Part shown: piece by piece, positions 25,503 to 37,060 of the stretch
Layout of the letters: each line of letters opens with the position of its first letter
How positions within the stretch are numbered: position 1 is the first letter of the stretch
From: Undaria pinnatifida
Taxonomy: Eukaryota > Sar > Phaeophyceae > Laminariales > Alariaceae
Reading direction: 5' to 3'
DNA length: 64,000 nt
Assembly (NCBI GenBank): GCA_012845835.1
Contig: JABAKD010000021.1
Location: 1,961,685 to 2,025,684, forward strand
Program-made: the position numbers and the translations under genes
Notes under the pieces: model-generated
What the model was told of the DNA's origin: nothing
Database searches by the model: none
What the model saw: only the letters and a program-made list of their open reading frames with translations

Positions 25503-26532
25503 ATTTTCGTACTTTACACCTTTACGTCAACAGTCCATCGTTCATCTCACGAAAAATGGGCGCACAGGGCAGCTTACATGTTTGCGTGGTCCGCCTCAGT
25601 CCGAGACGAGTCATGTAAAAATTAGCGTGTGGTGGCATTCGCTTCCGCTTAACAACATCGACAACCGTTATCACTGCCGTGTGGGCCAAACCCTGGACCC
25701 AAGTTTATGGACCGTCTACGGGCACGCTGGCTGTGAACCATCCCCGGTTCCCGCTTTCACTTTTTGAATGCATATAGACAAATTTCGTTTTTTTTTACGG
25801 TTTCGAGAACAGGACTGCTCTTTCTTCGCGATCAATAAAAGTCTGCCAGCGGCCCGATGTTGTGGAGAAATCACCCCAGAGCCGCAAGAATTGCCAGGTG
25901 ATTTGTTTGGGTGGTCGGCGCGGCGTGAGCCTGCGGCATCATGGCGACTCCACAAGATAAGGGGACTACCAACTACCCAAAGCAAGGCGCCTGAGAAAAA
26001 TTGGTGGCCTTTGGTGCTCTAGTCTGGACTGTTTGTTTAGAACCGGTGTGCACATAGTTTTAGGTCCGACCAGCCCATGTCCTCGCACGCGTCCCTGCAC
26101 AGCGCAGACACCACATCCTGGTTCGCGGCTTAGGGGGGTTGCAGCCACCTGCTCAAGGGTCAGCACGCCGAGCTTTCTTGTTGGAAGCAACCTTTTACAG
26201 CGCAATACTATATATGATCACGTACATGTAGTGTTTAGGCCCAAAATGTGACTATTTGGGTGAAACATACCACCTGCGCGTTTGCCGAGGACCCCGCGGT
26301 AGCGTAGTGCATGTACAGACCCACGAACGCCTCCACAAAGGCCGGCGACCCGCGAGGTTGACCAATATCGCTGCCCTGGAACATGGTAGGTGGCGTGGGG
26401 AAACACTGGACCACAATTTCATGCACAGCAGTAGATTTCCTGTCTTTGAATTTCTGGTGTTGGCCTCCTTTGTGGTACATGTGAACACTCCCACGCCAAA
26501 GCTTATTCAAGATTAGACCTAGTCCGTGATTG
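25503..26532. other. unassigned sequence
   Basis: Frames at 25716-26022 and 26235-26558 overlap on both strands with no recognisable product. Positions 25530-25572 resemble 21165-21208. Confidence 0.35.
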
Positions 26533-27090
26533 GCGCTGCTGTACGCAGTGGCTTCCACACAATCGGCAAACTACCTTGAACGCAAACGATAGCTGGCGTC
26601 TAGGCGAATCGATAAACCAATTAACCCCCCGTCGACTCTAACCTTGTGTTCTGGAAAAAAACGATTCCGCAAAACCAGAATCGACACCTTTGAAGCATGC
26701 ATTTCATACCGCTTTTTGTATTTTTGTCTCACCCACCCCGAACAAAACAAGTTGGAACAATGTTTTCTGCGCTGCTGTACCCAGTGGGTTCGACACATTC
26801 GGCAAAGTACCATGGAGACGAAAGATAGCTGACGTCTAGGCGAATCGATGAACCTGTTGAGCCTCTGTCAACTCGAACCCTGCGTTCGGCAAAATTCTAC
26901 TCCGCGAAACCGGAATCGACATAAAAATTGGGTTTTCACACCTATGAAGCGTATTTTTCATACCGCTATTAGTATGTATTGCCCCGCCCACCCCTAACAA
27001 GACAGGCCGAAACTGTGTTTGGTGCTGCTGTACGCAGTGTGTTCAACACATTCGGTAAACTATCTCGAAGACAAAACATTGCTTACACAC
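26533..27090 (+). repeat. tandem repeat, about 240-base unit, 2.3 copies
   Basis: The phrase GCTGCTGTACGCAGTG begins units at 26533, 26769 and 27022, giving spacings of about 236 and 253 bases. Each unit also contains ATTCGGCAAA, GATAGCTGaCGTCTAGGCGA, AACCGGAATCGACA-like and TTTCATACCGCT. The units have diverged clearly from one another and carry no shared open frame. Confidence 0.7.
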
Positions 27091-27417
27091 TGTTCCTCCC
27101 GGCAGAGGAGGTCGCTCGATGATAGCAAACGTAGTACATTTCCGCATTATTTGCAGTGTACACTAACACAACGCTTGTTTTTCAGTTGTGAATATGCAGA
27201 CTCGCCCATAGCGAGGCAGCTCCAGCTATGGAGACACCGGCCATGTTGTGTGCGCAGCCAGCTAGGAGTCATTGGTGCAAGCAGGTATACGTAGAACGTG
27301 ATCTGGGATTGGAACACCGCGGTATCAGTACCTATTTTGTGACCAGCGTAGTCTTCCGGAGGGGAACAAAAGGCTCAAGGAGATATCCACCAACCTAACA
27401 GCAGCTGGGGGTTACAG
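27091..27417. other. unassigned sequence
   Basis: Nothing supported was seen. The only frame runs to 27294 and has no family. Confidence 0.4.
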
Positions 27418-27960
27418 ATTCCTCGGTAGCAGGTTTCCAACCAGGGTGTGGTTGCTCGCATTTACTGGAAAGGGTGGGGCGGAATCCATATTTGCTGAGC
27501 GGGGAGAGGATAACTCTTTCGGGCGAGAAGGGGATGGTTCTGGAGAAGCGCCTGTCGCGGCGCCAAGGACGGCTGTTGTTTCCAGAGACAAGGGGGAAGT
27601 GCTTCCGGTGTATGTAGATGGAGAAGATGTACAGACACTAGGGTAATTTACAGATCCCTCGGTAGCAGGTGTTTAACAAGGGCGTGGTGGCTCGCGTTCA
27701 CTGAAAATGGTGGGACGGAATCCATATTCGCTGAGCGCGGAGAGGATAATTCCTTCAGGCGAGAAGAGGGTGGTTCTTGCGAAGTGCCTGTCGCGGCGCG
27801 ACGGATTGCCATTATTTCCGGAGACAAAGGGGAAAGTGCTGCCGTTGTAGATGAACAAGAGGTAAACACTGCGGCAGGGACGACAGGAGAAGACGGTGAT
27901 GTCGTCGCTGGCAAAGACTCGGCTGGAAATGGCCAAATTTCTGAACTACTAGAACGGTCT
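27418..27960 (+). repeat. tandem duplication of about 230 bases with coding-like content
   Basis: Copies begin near 27418 and 27652 with CTCGGTAGCAGGT, GGCGGAATCCATAT/GACGGAATCCATAT, GCTGAGCG and GAAGtGCCTGTCGCGGCG. In one plus frame each copy translates to similar peptides: ERGEDNSFGREGDGSGEAPV and ERGEDNSFRREEGGSCEVPV, followed by VVSRDKGE and IISGDKGE. The frame is broken between the copies. This could be a decayed repetitive protein, or the similarity may simply follow from recent duplication. Confidence 0.5.
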
Positions 27961-29540
27961 GTTTCGTGACAAAGATAGACTAGACTATAGGGTATAGAAC
28001 GGGATTCTTCTCCATATTTCATGCCCTGTTTGATTTTGGTGTTTTTTTCGCGACGTGTTTCACATTTACACCCGATGTTGTTGGAGTGCGCAGAATAAGA
28101 AGAACAACCCGAGAGGCAATCCCATCGATCACCCTTGGCCTTGGATTGCCTATACGCTAGCGACTGACCGTCGGACATGATTAAGACAGCTGCAATAATA
28201 TGATGGAAGAAGGCTTGGTGAAATGGCGGCTCCGTTTTTGTCGTTGCGTGCTTCGAGCGTCGATCTGCTGCGTACTCGCACTGCTGTGGACTGTCTGGCC
28301 TCCTTTCCCCTTGCCGTCTCAGTAAGGCATGCTGCGAAGCATGCCGTAGCAGGCTTGTAGCGTGTGTGGGGGGGCCTTTCCGGCCGGTGTAAGGCCGGAC
28401 TCACCCTCAAGGAGTGATAACTTCTTGCTGCTGCGTGTGGCCGCGAGGCATATGCGTGGCGGTAGAGTTGGGTCGTGCGTGGTGCGTTAGGCATGATCAC
28501 CTACGATTCGCGCGTCATTTAAGGCAGCAGCGTCGAAGCTGCAACGCCTGATCGGGATGCTCGAGTGCGCGGAGGCAGTCGCCACCACGAGCCACGCTAC
28601 AGGGCAGTCTCTGTTTGCGTGGAGGAAACTCCGCCGGCATGAGGCTGGACTCGACGATGAATGAGGGGGGCGACTGGCCATCGACGAGCGGGGAAGAGAC
28701 AAGTTGAACTCTCTCTGAACGAGAACGTTTTCTTTTCAGATCAGCACCGCAAGCTGCGTGGAGCATTTTGTTTTTTTGGGGCGGAGGAGAAGGGTAACCG
28801 ATTGGAATTGAGTGTCAACGAAAGCAAGTGCGAAGGAGCGGGCCGAGTGAGCTAAAGCGATGAGGCGGTCATAGGAAACCGCAGCAGGATAATGGCGCAC
28901 GGAGACCCACCACCCGCACGCACACCATCATCATCACGAGAGCAGCAATTGTCGTTTTTTCAGTTTTTCTTTTTAACATGGCAGTAGGACAAAATGTTTC
29001 TTACGTCACTGTTATTGTAGAGTTGGTAGAAGAGTTGTATACCATTTATGGGGAACAACCTCTCACATTTTTTTTTCAGGCACGGTCGTAGTAGCTACGC
29101 TGCAACCTGTCAAATAACTCGGGAAGGCGGGGCGACCATTAATTTTTGTGTTGTGTTTTTTTATTCGATTGCTCTTGTTTCACTGCATGCCTGCGGGTTG
29201 TCACTCTGAGAGCACTCCAGACAGCAGGCGCGTTCGTCTGTGCTCATGATTACCGTGCGGTTCGTACGGTGCAGGCAGCTCAACCGCTATAGTTTGTAGC
29301 CGCGAGTTGGTTAGTTGGGGGAACGTGGGAAGTCTATGCTGTAGTTGGGTTGATATCCGCGGCCATGTGAGTTCAGCTTGCACATTGGATCTTTTCCCTC
29401 GTGGGTCATTCTTCGTAACGTGCGTTTTTTGCGGAAAAGCGTGGTACTTCCCGGGCGCATTTTTATTTAATTTGGTGTTTCGGATAATGTTAGGGGCTCC
29501 AGCACCCCTGTGCGACCACGGACTTAGTTTTTTTGACAAG
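27961..29540. other. unassigned sequence with two perfect hairpins
   Basis: Two perfect inverted repeats lie close together. One is 28326-28345 (arms GGCATGCT and AGCATGCC, four-base loop) and the other 28379-28399 (arms TCCGGCC and GGCCGGA, seven-base loop). Frames at 28150-28855 are short shadows on both strands. The rest shows nothing supported. Confidence 0.4.
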
Positions 29541-29552
29541 AGTTAATGTGAG

Positions 29553-29584
<32 letters not shown>

Positions 29585-29586
29585 AC
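29541..29586 (+). mobile_element. SINE-A 3' end fragment with AAC tail
   Basis: GAGTTAATGTGAGAACAAC begins about eleven AAC units on the plus strand. This is the same junction seen, reversed, at 21700, 33467 and 19940. No SINE body is present upstream, so this is a 5'-truncated or eroded copy. Confidence 0.5.
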
Positions 29587-30135
29587 AACAACTGCTGTTG
29601 AATGCTGCATGATCGCAAAACCCATTCTTCTTGTTGTTAAAAGAAAATCGATCGATTGTACGGGTAAGAGGGTACACGACATTGGCCCAAAAAACCAGGG
29701 GAGAAATACGAATTGACCGGTCGAAATAACGGCGCCGCTTCTATACAAAACCGGGATTCTTTTCTAAGGCCAGGTCAATTTTTCTTATATGCGTCTGTTT
29801 TGTACACCTTGATTGAACAGATTTTTCCACCCTTCCTAGTCGACATTCAGCAAAAAGTGTCCGTGCCGACCCGTCCTTGAAAGACGAACCTTGTGGCTAC
29901 AAACAACGAGGCATAGACACACATTCCAACATAGAAACGTGATTTGAGCCATGCAATGGGCCGATGACCACACGGCGGGCGAAGAACGATGATAGCCAGC
30001 ACACCAGGCTATAGTTGAATCGAAACGGTAACGAGCAGGAAAATATCTGGAAAATATAGAAGTCGATACTATGAAGGAGAACAAAAAAGAGAAAAGATCA
30101 GGTAAAAGTGTACCAGGTATATATAAAAAATGACA
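29587..30135. other. unassigned sequence
   Basis: No gene is supported. Minus frames at 29836-30180 are low in family signal. Confidence 0.4.
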
Positions 30136-30375
30136 AATATACTTGAGCTGTGAGATTGACGCAAAATAGATTTTGACCAAAACTTAGCTTTGCAAGCTGC
30201 GTGCAATACTTCAATCCGGCGTGTTACGGGGTGTGTACCCTCGTGAAGGATGCAAGTCGGTGACTCCCCTGCTCTTGCCAGGGTCAACAGGACTAAGACG
30301 TTCAGCCTTGTCCTGCGCACGGAAACTGTATAACCCGCGTGAGGGGGACAAAACCAGACATCTATCTGTAGAACG
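30136..30375 (+). repeat. REP-1 element, diverged short copy
   Basis: It contains GAGCTGTGAGATTGA, TTTGCAAGCTGCGTGCAATA, AAGTCGGTGACTCCCCT, AGGGTCAACAGG, CGCACGGAAACTGTATAA and GAGGGGGACAAAAcCaGACA in the family order. It is the most diverged of the full-length short copies. Confidence 0.65.
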
Positions 30376-31044
30376 AAGTATGCATGAAACAATAAGTGTT
30401 GTACTTTGGGTGAGCTTTGCAGTGGGCTACTTCAGTCTACCGGGTTTGTACGCAAGTTCCTGTCTGTGTACTCTCTGTATTGTGCTAGGCCAGCGGAGCT
30501 CCAGCCCATGCCTGATGCTCGGGGTTTCTGCTGTCCAGTCATGATGGAACGTGGGGTGGACGTCGATCGCTTCTTCTTGAAGCGATCTCTCTTCTGCACT
30601 TACTTACTTGATGTAATGCGAGGAACACTCACACACCTGTATTGGTCGATCGAATACCGACGAGAGAGATCTGGCGTTCGCATCTGCGTCGGGCAGTGCG
30701 CACTTGATCCCAAAGCTCTACGAGCGCCCGCGTCTCACACACTACCAGGGAATACACAAACGAAAGCGTGGGTTCAGAACGACTGATCCCCGCACTCTCT
30801 ACAGATGAAAGCTCTTGCGCTAAAACGGAAATGGTCGAAAGTGCGTCACCGTATCCGATTGTTTTTGGTGCTCCAGGCAACCTCCTCCATGGATAATTTC
30901 TGGTGGACGCACCGAAGGCCACAAACTGGCGCATCTGCAAAGAGGTGTTGGGGAGGGTCGGAGTTCGTATCGCGAAGAGCACGGAATGACTTCCTCCATA
31001 TGGATGCTAATCGAGACAATTAATAGTTGTGTTATAAAAAATGA
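30376..31044. other. unassigned sequence
   Basis: Frames at 30406-30786 (+) and 30629-30982 (-) overlap each other and have no recognisable product. Confidence 0.4.
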
Positions 31045-31272
31045 AAATACACTCCAGCTGCGAGATCAAAGATTTGGTTGAAACTCATCTTTGCAAGCTG
31101 TGTGTGATACTCCGATCGCGGGTATATTACGGGTTATGTGTCCTCACTAAAGACATAGGTCGGCAACTCCCCTTACAACTACAGTGTAGCTATCAGGGTC
31201 AACAGGATGATTTTAGTCAGTCTGTGCGCGGAAACTATAAAACCTGTTTCTGAGGGTACAAAATCTGGCTAT
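31045..31272 (+). repeat. REP-1 element, short form
   Basis: A clean copy from AATACACTCCAGCTGCGAG to GGTACAAAATCTGGCT, with the A/T-rich lead TTATAAAAAATGAAA also found before 55157. Confidence 0.8.
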
Positions 31273-31726
31273 ATACAACAAACAAGACAGGTATTTATAT
31301 ATGTACTTACTAACTAATATCTTCGTGCTGAAAGCGCTCGGTTGGTGCATCCCTGGCATCTCCGTCGTCGGGCGGTCCTGCTTACCTGCGGAAAACAGTA
31401 CAGCTTTTCTTTGATTTCTTGCCCTACCTTATCTATTTTTGTTACAATTGGTCCAGCTTTTCTTTGATTTCTTGCTCCACCCGATTTTTTTTTACATATA
31501 TATATATATTGTAAACGCACAGTCTATCCACTAGATAGACCACAATGTCACAGCAGCATCGGTGTCTACCAGAGCTATTTTTTTGTGTGCAACTGCTATT
31601 ACTGTATAATACTAGCAAACCATATACCTTGTATGTACTACGCAGCTTGCAAAGTTGAGTTGAAACCATTCAATCGACAGTACTCACAGCAAACGTTTAC
31701 CCATTTTTGTTATATTATAAAATTTA
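31273..31726. other. short tandem repeat and a tRNA-like fragment
   Basis: CAGCTTTTCTTTGATTTCTT occurs twice 52 bases apart (31401 and 31453). On the minus strand 31504-31575 carries TGGTCTATCTAGTGGATAGA, which matches the A-box arm of SINE-D, so this is probably a truncated SINE-D head. Confidence 0.45.
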
Positions 31727-31845
31727 AAATACACTCCAGCTGTGAGATCGAAGATTTCGTCGAAACTCATCTTTGCAAGCTGTGTGTGATACTCCGATCG
31801 CGCGCATTACGAGTTGTGTGTCCTCATTAAGGATATAGGTTATTA
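31727..31845 (+). repeat. REP-1 element, truncated at the GGATATAGGT site
   Basis: The 5' half of the family (AAAATACACTCCAGCTGTGA to TTAAGGATATAGGT) ends in TTATATATATTAAT. The copies at 62222 and 42097 break at the same internal place, so the breakpoint is recurrent. Confidence 0.75.
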
Positions 31846-31869
31846 TATATATTAATACTCCGGAGTATA

Positions 31870-32150
31870 TCATCTTTTTTAAGACGACTATTTTTTTCCC
31901 TGATGACACCTGGATTCAACCAACGAAAACCACGCTTATAAGTGGACAGTTTATCCACTAGCCTACAAAGTCGCATTGCCATCTATCTATCATTTTTTTT
32001 ACAAACAACTAGACTATTGACTTTTCATGAGGATTATATTCATTCTCGATGACACCCGGATTCGAACCAGCGATAGTCACCAGCATTATAAGCGGGCAGT
32101 CTATGTACTACACCACAATATGTCTCAGCAGCAGTGTGGTGTATCTACCA
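31870..32150 (-). mobile_element. SINE-D with two tRNA-like heads, copy 1
   Basis: On the minus strand two tRNA-like units follow one another. The first has A box TGGTGTAGTAC and B box GGTTCGAATCC (32058-32068). The second has A-box-like GGCTAGTGGATA and B box GGTTGAATCC near 31909-31918. T-rich tracts on the plus strand separate them. Both B boxes fit the Pol III consensus. Neither looks like an intact tRNA gene, because the acceptor stems do not pair. Confidence 0.6.
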
Positions 32151-32180
32151 GGACTGATATCATATAAATACAAGGGCTAC

Positions 32181-32211
32181 GCATGGGCGCCGGCGATGCC
32201 GGCGCCCATGC
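32181..32211. other. perfect 14-base-pair hairpin
   Basis: Arms GCATGGGCGCCGGC and GCCGGCGCCCATGC enclose a three-base GAT loop, with no mismatch. This is the strongest short hairpin in the window and is GC-rich in an A/T-rich setting. No T run follows on either strand, and no CTRR end of Helitron type was found beside it. Confidence 0.85.
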
Positions 32212-33002
32212 TTTGGGTAGGGCAGGGCAGCACTTCGACAACTTAAGGTGTAGCTGTCCGATTCGGCATGCATTGAACTTTAAAGTAATGCCGAGAGTTC
32301 AATACGAACATGGGATTATGAAAGTCATGATTTGACAGAAAAAAAACGTAATACGGACTATTCTACAACAAAGAAGGCAAGGATAAGCGAAACACACTAT
32401 GTAAAATACGCCGTCAAGTAAAAGTTGGTGTCTATCAAACAAAAATACCGAAAAGAGTATTATTGAGAACCTGCGGGGCCTCTAGGCGAAACGAAAGAGG
32501 CCTTGGCATTAATGCAGAGACTGCACTGCTGTCCCCGTGGCAATGGAGGTTCGAAGGCGACTGGATGCAAAGTCGGTTTGCATCAAACGTCGGCATGGGG
32601 CCATGTCAGCCGGCGAGGTTTAGGAAGAAGATTGCTTTGTTTGTTACGTGAAGGCTGTCGCATTGATTGGTTTGCGTGGTTGCGGGTGAGGAGAAAAACG
32701 AAGAAGAGGAGGGCGATCTCTCGTTGCGTCGGCGTTGTCTAAGATAGGTGCCGGGGTGGCTTTGCTCGTACGGGAGGTTGGCCGTAGCGCTTCTTCTCTT
32801 TTTTTTATCGAGAAGGCGGGATATGTGTGTCTGCTATCTTTGCTTCGTGGGTGCTTTCACGTTGTCGAAATCGGACGCGTCCGCTCAATACATAATATCC
32901 GGAGTGTCTCTACCATGACGACTGCTGATGGTGCCGTGCGTATTTCCCAGAGACTGACATATTATTTACTGGTAGAAATAATCATATACCTTTCTTTGCA
33001 AC
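32212..33002. other. unassigned sequence
   Basis: No gene is supported. Short plus frames at 32463-33058 have no family. Confidence 0.4.
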
Positions 33003-33341
33003 ATTTTTTTTTATCCCATTTATCATCCCTGCACCATTCTCGCGCTCCCTCCCAGTAGTAACTCAGATCCGGGGTCACATAGCGGGCCCTCCTCGTCCCT
33101 CCCCACTTCGGCACGTGCGTTCATTTTTACCGCGAGCAGAATCGAGCATTTTCTTCCCTCGTCGACTCGCGTCGAATTGCACCTAGCAGGCGCTCTCAGC
33201 TGCTGCTGCCGTTGATCTCTTTTTTTTATAGCATTTTTGCAAATAAAGTCAAATTTCATCGTGGTGGGTGTCGTACTCAAGGACAACCAAACGTTGGAGG
33301 TATTCGAGGGTAAAACCACTAGACCACCGGGGCGGCCGGCT
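33003..33341 (-). mobile_element. SINE-C, copy 2
   Basis: Minus-strand head GCCGGCCGCCCCGGTGGTC holds A box TGGTCTAGTGG (33316-33326). A weaker B box GAGTACGACACCC lies at 33266-33278. The body ends in an A tail, seen as T bases at 33003-33012. This is the most complete copy of the family. Confidence 0.75.
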
Positions 33342-33451
33342 GACAATTGATTAAAACAAAACAGGATATTTGCATAGGGTTCAAAATCTTGTTGGCAGAA
33401 AAAACAAATTTGCAGGAAGCAGCTGAAAGGTCAAGAAACAGGCAATATTTC

Positions 33452-33810
33452 AGTTGTTGTTGTTCTCACATTAACTCGCACAATCCAGTCCGTGGTCACA
33501 GGACTGGTTCCAGTCACTCTGGAGCAGAGGAATACCCTAGGGAAAAACACAAACAACCCAAGGTGGTACACGCATAAATCACAAGCTGACGCAATTCATG
33601 CCTCCACCAGAAACATATAAAGTGAGATCGGGAGTCAGTATACGATGTGCCAGGTCCATACCGGCGCATACGTCCCATTACTCGCGCCTGGGAAAACGGA
33701 CTATACCGCTTGCCACCCAAGAAAGACTACCACGTATATATCACACGTAGTATCTATCACTACGCATACGCACAACAGACGCAAGTCAATTGGAAAAAAG
33801 AAGCAAAGAA
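33452..33810 (-). mobile_element. SINE-A, copy 3
   Basis: A box TGGCAAGCGG lies at 33706-33715 (minus). The B region is TGACTCCCGATCTC (about 33626-33640). The 3' end is GCGAGTTAATGTGAG with a short tail of four AAC units (33456-33467). It shows the ancestral short-tail state of the copy at 21704. Confidence 0.7.
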
Positions 33811-34075
33811 GAGAAAGGGAAGGAAATGGGTGCATGGGGCCAAGAAAAAGAAAAGGTGAATAAATTTTGGGGGGTCTACTGGCGAGGCTGCCACCAGAAC
33901 GGGATGTCACATGTCACGTGGTCTTTCGACGGTCTACAGCAGTAGTACTACGAACGACTTCCGATACACTCACCGGAGCACGGACTACCGGCCAATTACG
34001 CGATCGACAGCTGGCCGTGGTTGTCACGTGTCTCTGTGTTGGGGGCCCCTGCCCTGCCTCTTGTTGGCTCTTGAG
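33811..34075. other. unassigned sequence
   Basis: About 265 bases with no recognised feature before the tandem array. Confidence 0.4.
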
Positions 34076-35503
34076 AGTGATGCGTGTACGACTATACTTG
34101 CCAGCGAACGGCACTCGCACTGCACTTTGAGCTATCTGCTGTAGTTCTCGTTGCTACTTGTTGCCGCCTTATGTGCTAGACGTTTCGCCCTTCGGCTACT
34201 GCTGCTACACCTGCTGTTGTGTGTTTGCCAATGTCGTCAGTTGGCGTTCATGCTCGTCGTACATACTGATGTTCTCACCGAATATGTGCGGGTTTCCTCG
34301 TACCTCAACCGTACGACGACGAGCTCAAAACCGAAGGGAGGTGACATGAAATGGCATTGACAATGGCCACATAGAAGCGAGCACAGCGGGATAGTTCGCT
34401 GCGAATCAACCGCACTCGTTCAACCGCACTCGTTCATGCCTACAGCAGAGGCTGTCTGGAGTGTCAGCGGCCGTGCTAAAGCCAGGGCCAAAGGCCGAAG
34501 AGACGGCTCTACCTGCTTGGTTTTGTCTCGAGATTCTGTTATATATATTGGACAGAGTGATGCGTGTACGACTAAACTTGCCAACGGCACTCGCACTGCA
34601 CTTTGAGCTATCTGCTGTAGTTCTGGTTGCTACTAGCTGCTGCATTATGTGCTAGAAGTTTCGCCCTTCGGCTACTGCTGGTACACCTGCTGTTTTGTGC
34701 TTGCCAATGTCGTCAATTGGCGTTAATGCTCGTCGTACATACTGCTGTTCTCACTGAGTACGTACGGGTTTCCTCGTACCTCAACCGTACGACGACGAGC
34801 TCAAAACCGAAGGGAGGTGACATGAAATGGCATTGACAATGGCCACATAGAAGCGAGCACAGCGGGATAGTTCGCTGCGAATCAACCGCACTCGTTCAAC
34901 CGCACTCGTTCATGCCTACAGCAGAGGCTGTCTGGAGTGTCAGCGGCCGTGCTAAAGCCAGGGCCAAAGGCCGAAGAGACGGCTCTACCTGCTTCGTTTT
35001 ATCTCGAGATTCTGTTATACATATTGGACAGAGTGATGCGTGTACGACTAAACTTGCCAACGGCACTCGCACTGCACTTTGAGCTATCTGCTGTAGTTCT
35101 CGTTGCTACTAGTTGCTGCATTATGTGCTAGAAGTTTCGCCCTTCGGCTACTGCTGCTACACCTGCTGTTTTGTGCTTGCCAATGTCGTCAATTGGCGTT
35201 AATGCTCGTCGTACATACTGCTGTTCTCACTGAGTACGTACGGGTTTCCTCGTACCTCAACCGTACGACGACGAGCTCAAAACAGAAGGATAGTGATATG
35301 AAATGGCATTGACAATGGCCACATAGAAGCGAGCACAGCGGGATAGTTCGCTGCGAATCAACCGCACTCGTTCAACCGCACTCGTTCATGCGTACAGCAG
35401 AGGCTGTCTGGAGTGTCAGCGGCCGTGCTAAAGCCAGGGCCAAAGGCCGAAGAGACGGCTCTACCTGCTTCGTTTTGTCTCGAAATTCTGTTACGTGAAA
35501 GTA
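34076..35503 (+). repeat. tandem array, three 476-480-base units
   Basis: Units begin AGTGATGCGTGTACGACTA near 34076, 34556 and 35032. Units 2 and 3 are nearly identical. Unit 1 differs more and has a four-base insertion (CCAGCGAACGG against CCAACGG). 476 is not a multiple of three, and the 63- to 69-codon frames that recur are by-products. The array ends inside a unit after TTTTGTCTCGAaATTCTGTTA, where unique sequence begins. Confidence 0.9.
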
Positions 35504-36074
35504 TCATGATTTGGGAGTTTTTTGTCACGAAACCTCTTGCCGTCGGTAATTTGTGTCGCGAAGTTGTGGGATATCGTCGGTAAGTTGTGTCACGTTTTAA
35601 GTGAACCCACACTAAAAAATTGAATTTCCAGCTGGAAAAACGAGCAGAAACAAAAGCAATAAAATGCCGAGCAAGAAACCAGACGAACTAGTGAAAAAGT
35701 ACAGCAAAGAATCTAACGCTCGAGAGTACGCCACCGCAAAATTCCAAACATTATCATGAACCGTTTGGAAATTATGCCAATTTTGTAAATCATTCAGGCG
35801 TTGCAGCCATTATGATTCAACAATTTTTCCGAAATTCCTCCTCGACACTCGCTCGTCTCGCTCGGCACCCGTCCGCGTTCACGTCGTTGTGCGGAACGGA
35901 CACGGCAGGGCGAGGGGCGTTGGAGCCGCCCTCCGAAGGCGGCGCTCGAACCAAGCCATATTCGACCGAGGATTCCAGTTCCGCGAATCGCATACTTAGG
36001 CAGAGACAAAAAACTCCTGACCAAAGTACATGACACCAAGGAATGACTCGATATTCAAGGAATGATTTTATGTA
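35504..36074. other. unassigned sequence
   Basis: Frames at 35794-36039 lie on both strands and are mutual shadows. No family was recognised. Confidence 0.4.
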
Positions 36075-36350
36075 TATTTATATTTCAATTTTTTCGAGGA
36101 TATTTTTTTTTTCGTGTGACCCCAGGATTCAACCGACGAAAACCAGGCTCATATGCGGACAGTCTATCTACTAGAAGACCACAAAGTGACATTGATACGT
36201 ATCTATTAATTTTTTTCATGAGGACCATTTCTTTTTTCTCCGATGACACCGGGATTCGAACCAACTGAGAAGACACCGGGATTCGAACCAACTGAGAAGG
36301 CCTTGAGGCTTATAGTACATACCGGTAATACTACACCAGGTTAGTACATG
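36075..36350 (-). mobile_element. SINE-D, copy 2
   Basis: On the minus strand it carries B boxes GGTTCGAATCC twice inside a 28-base tandem duplication (36245-36300). A further tRNA-like unit at 36114-36195 has A-box-like GGTCTTCTAGTAGATAG and B-like GGTTGAATCC. The layout of two heads separated by a T-rich tract matches 31870-32150. Confidence 0.55.
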
Positions 36351-37060
36351 CCATCGGGTACTACTCTGTTAGATCACAATGCACGCCCAGCTCATATCAG
36401 TTCGGCTGTATACAGCCCAGCGTGGAAGCGTAGCGCTGTGCCAAGCCGTGCGGAGCCGTGCGGTGCGGTGCGGTGCGGTGCAGTGATGTGCGCTCTTTGC
36501 TGCGGTGCTGTGTCGTGCTGCGCTGTGTGCTTTCTTTCGAACATAGGGCAGTACCGGGTACAACACGTGTTGTTGTGTACTACTTTTCTTCTATTTTCTT
36601 TTTTTTCGTGTAGTTGATCTTTCACGGCCCCCTGTTCTTTCCCCCACGCAAAGTACCCCCGTGCTGCCGATCACAACGTAACACCGGCAACATACGCAAA
36701 CAGCCCAGCTGAGCACAACAAACAGGGCAATTTGCTCTGCACAAGCAGCTGTTGGCAATATATAACCGCTGCTCGCACCAAATCATGGGCCTCTTCTTTT
36801 CGCCCCCTCTACATGTTTTTAGTTGTATTCTTTGTATTACGCGAGCGTGGCGGGCGGCGTCAGCCGCCTGCGGACAGGAGCCCTTGTATATTATACCAGT
36901 TTTGACGTTTATGTCCCACCGAAGAAATTGACGAAATTGTTTTATCCGACAATGAGAAGGAATGAAAAAAAAGTTGGTGCATAGTCTATATGTACACCTA
37001 ACATCGTAATCTGCCAGAGTAATAAACACTTCCACGCACTTGATATCACATCATTGTCTT
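36351..37060. other. unassigned sequence with a GTGCG pentamer run
   Basis: GTGCG-type pentamers repeat at about 36450-36482. No gene is supported. The minus frame 36622-37035 has no family. Confidence 0.4.

Noticed and set aside
32181-32211. Helitron 3' end
   Set aside because: A strong hairpin is present, but no CTRR terminus or matching 5' TC end was found nearby.
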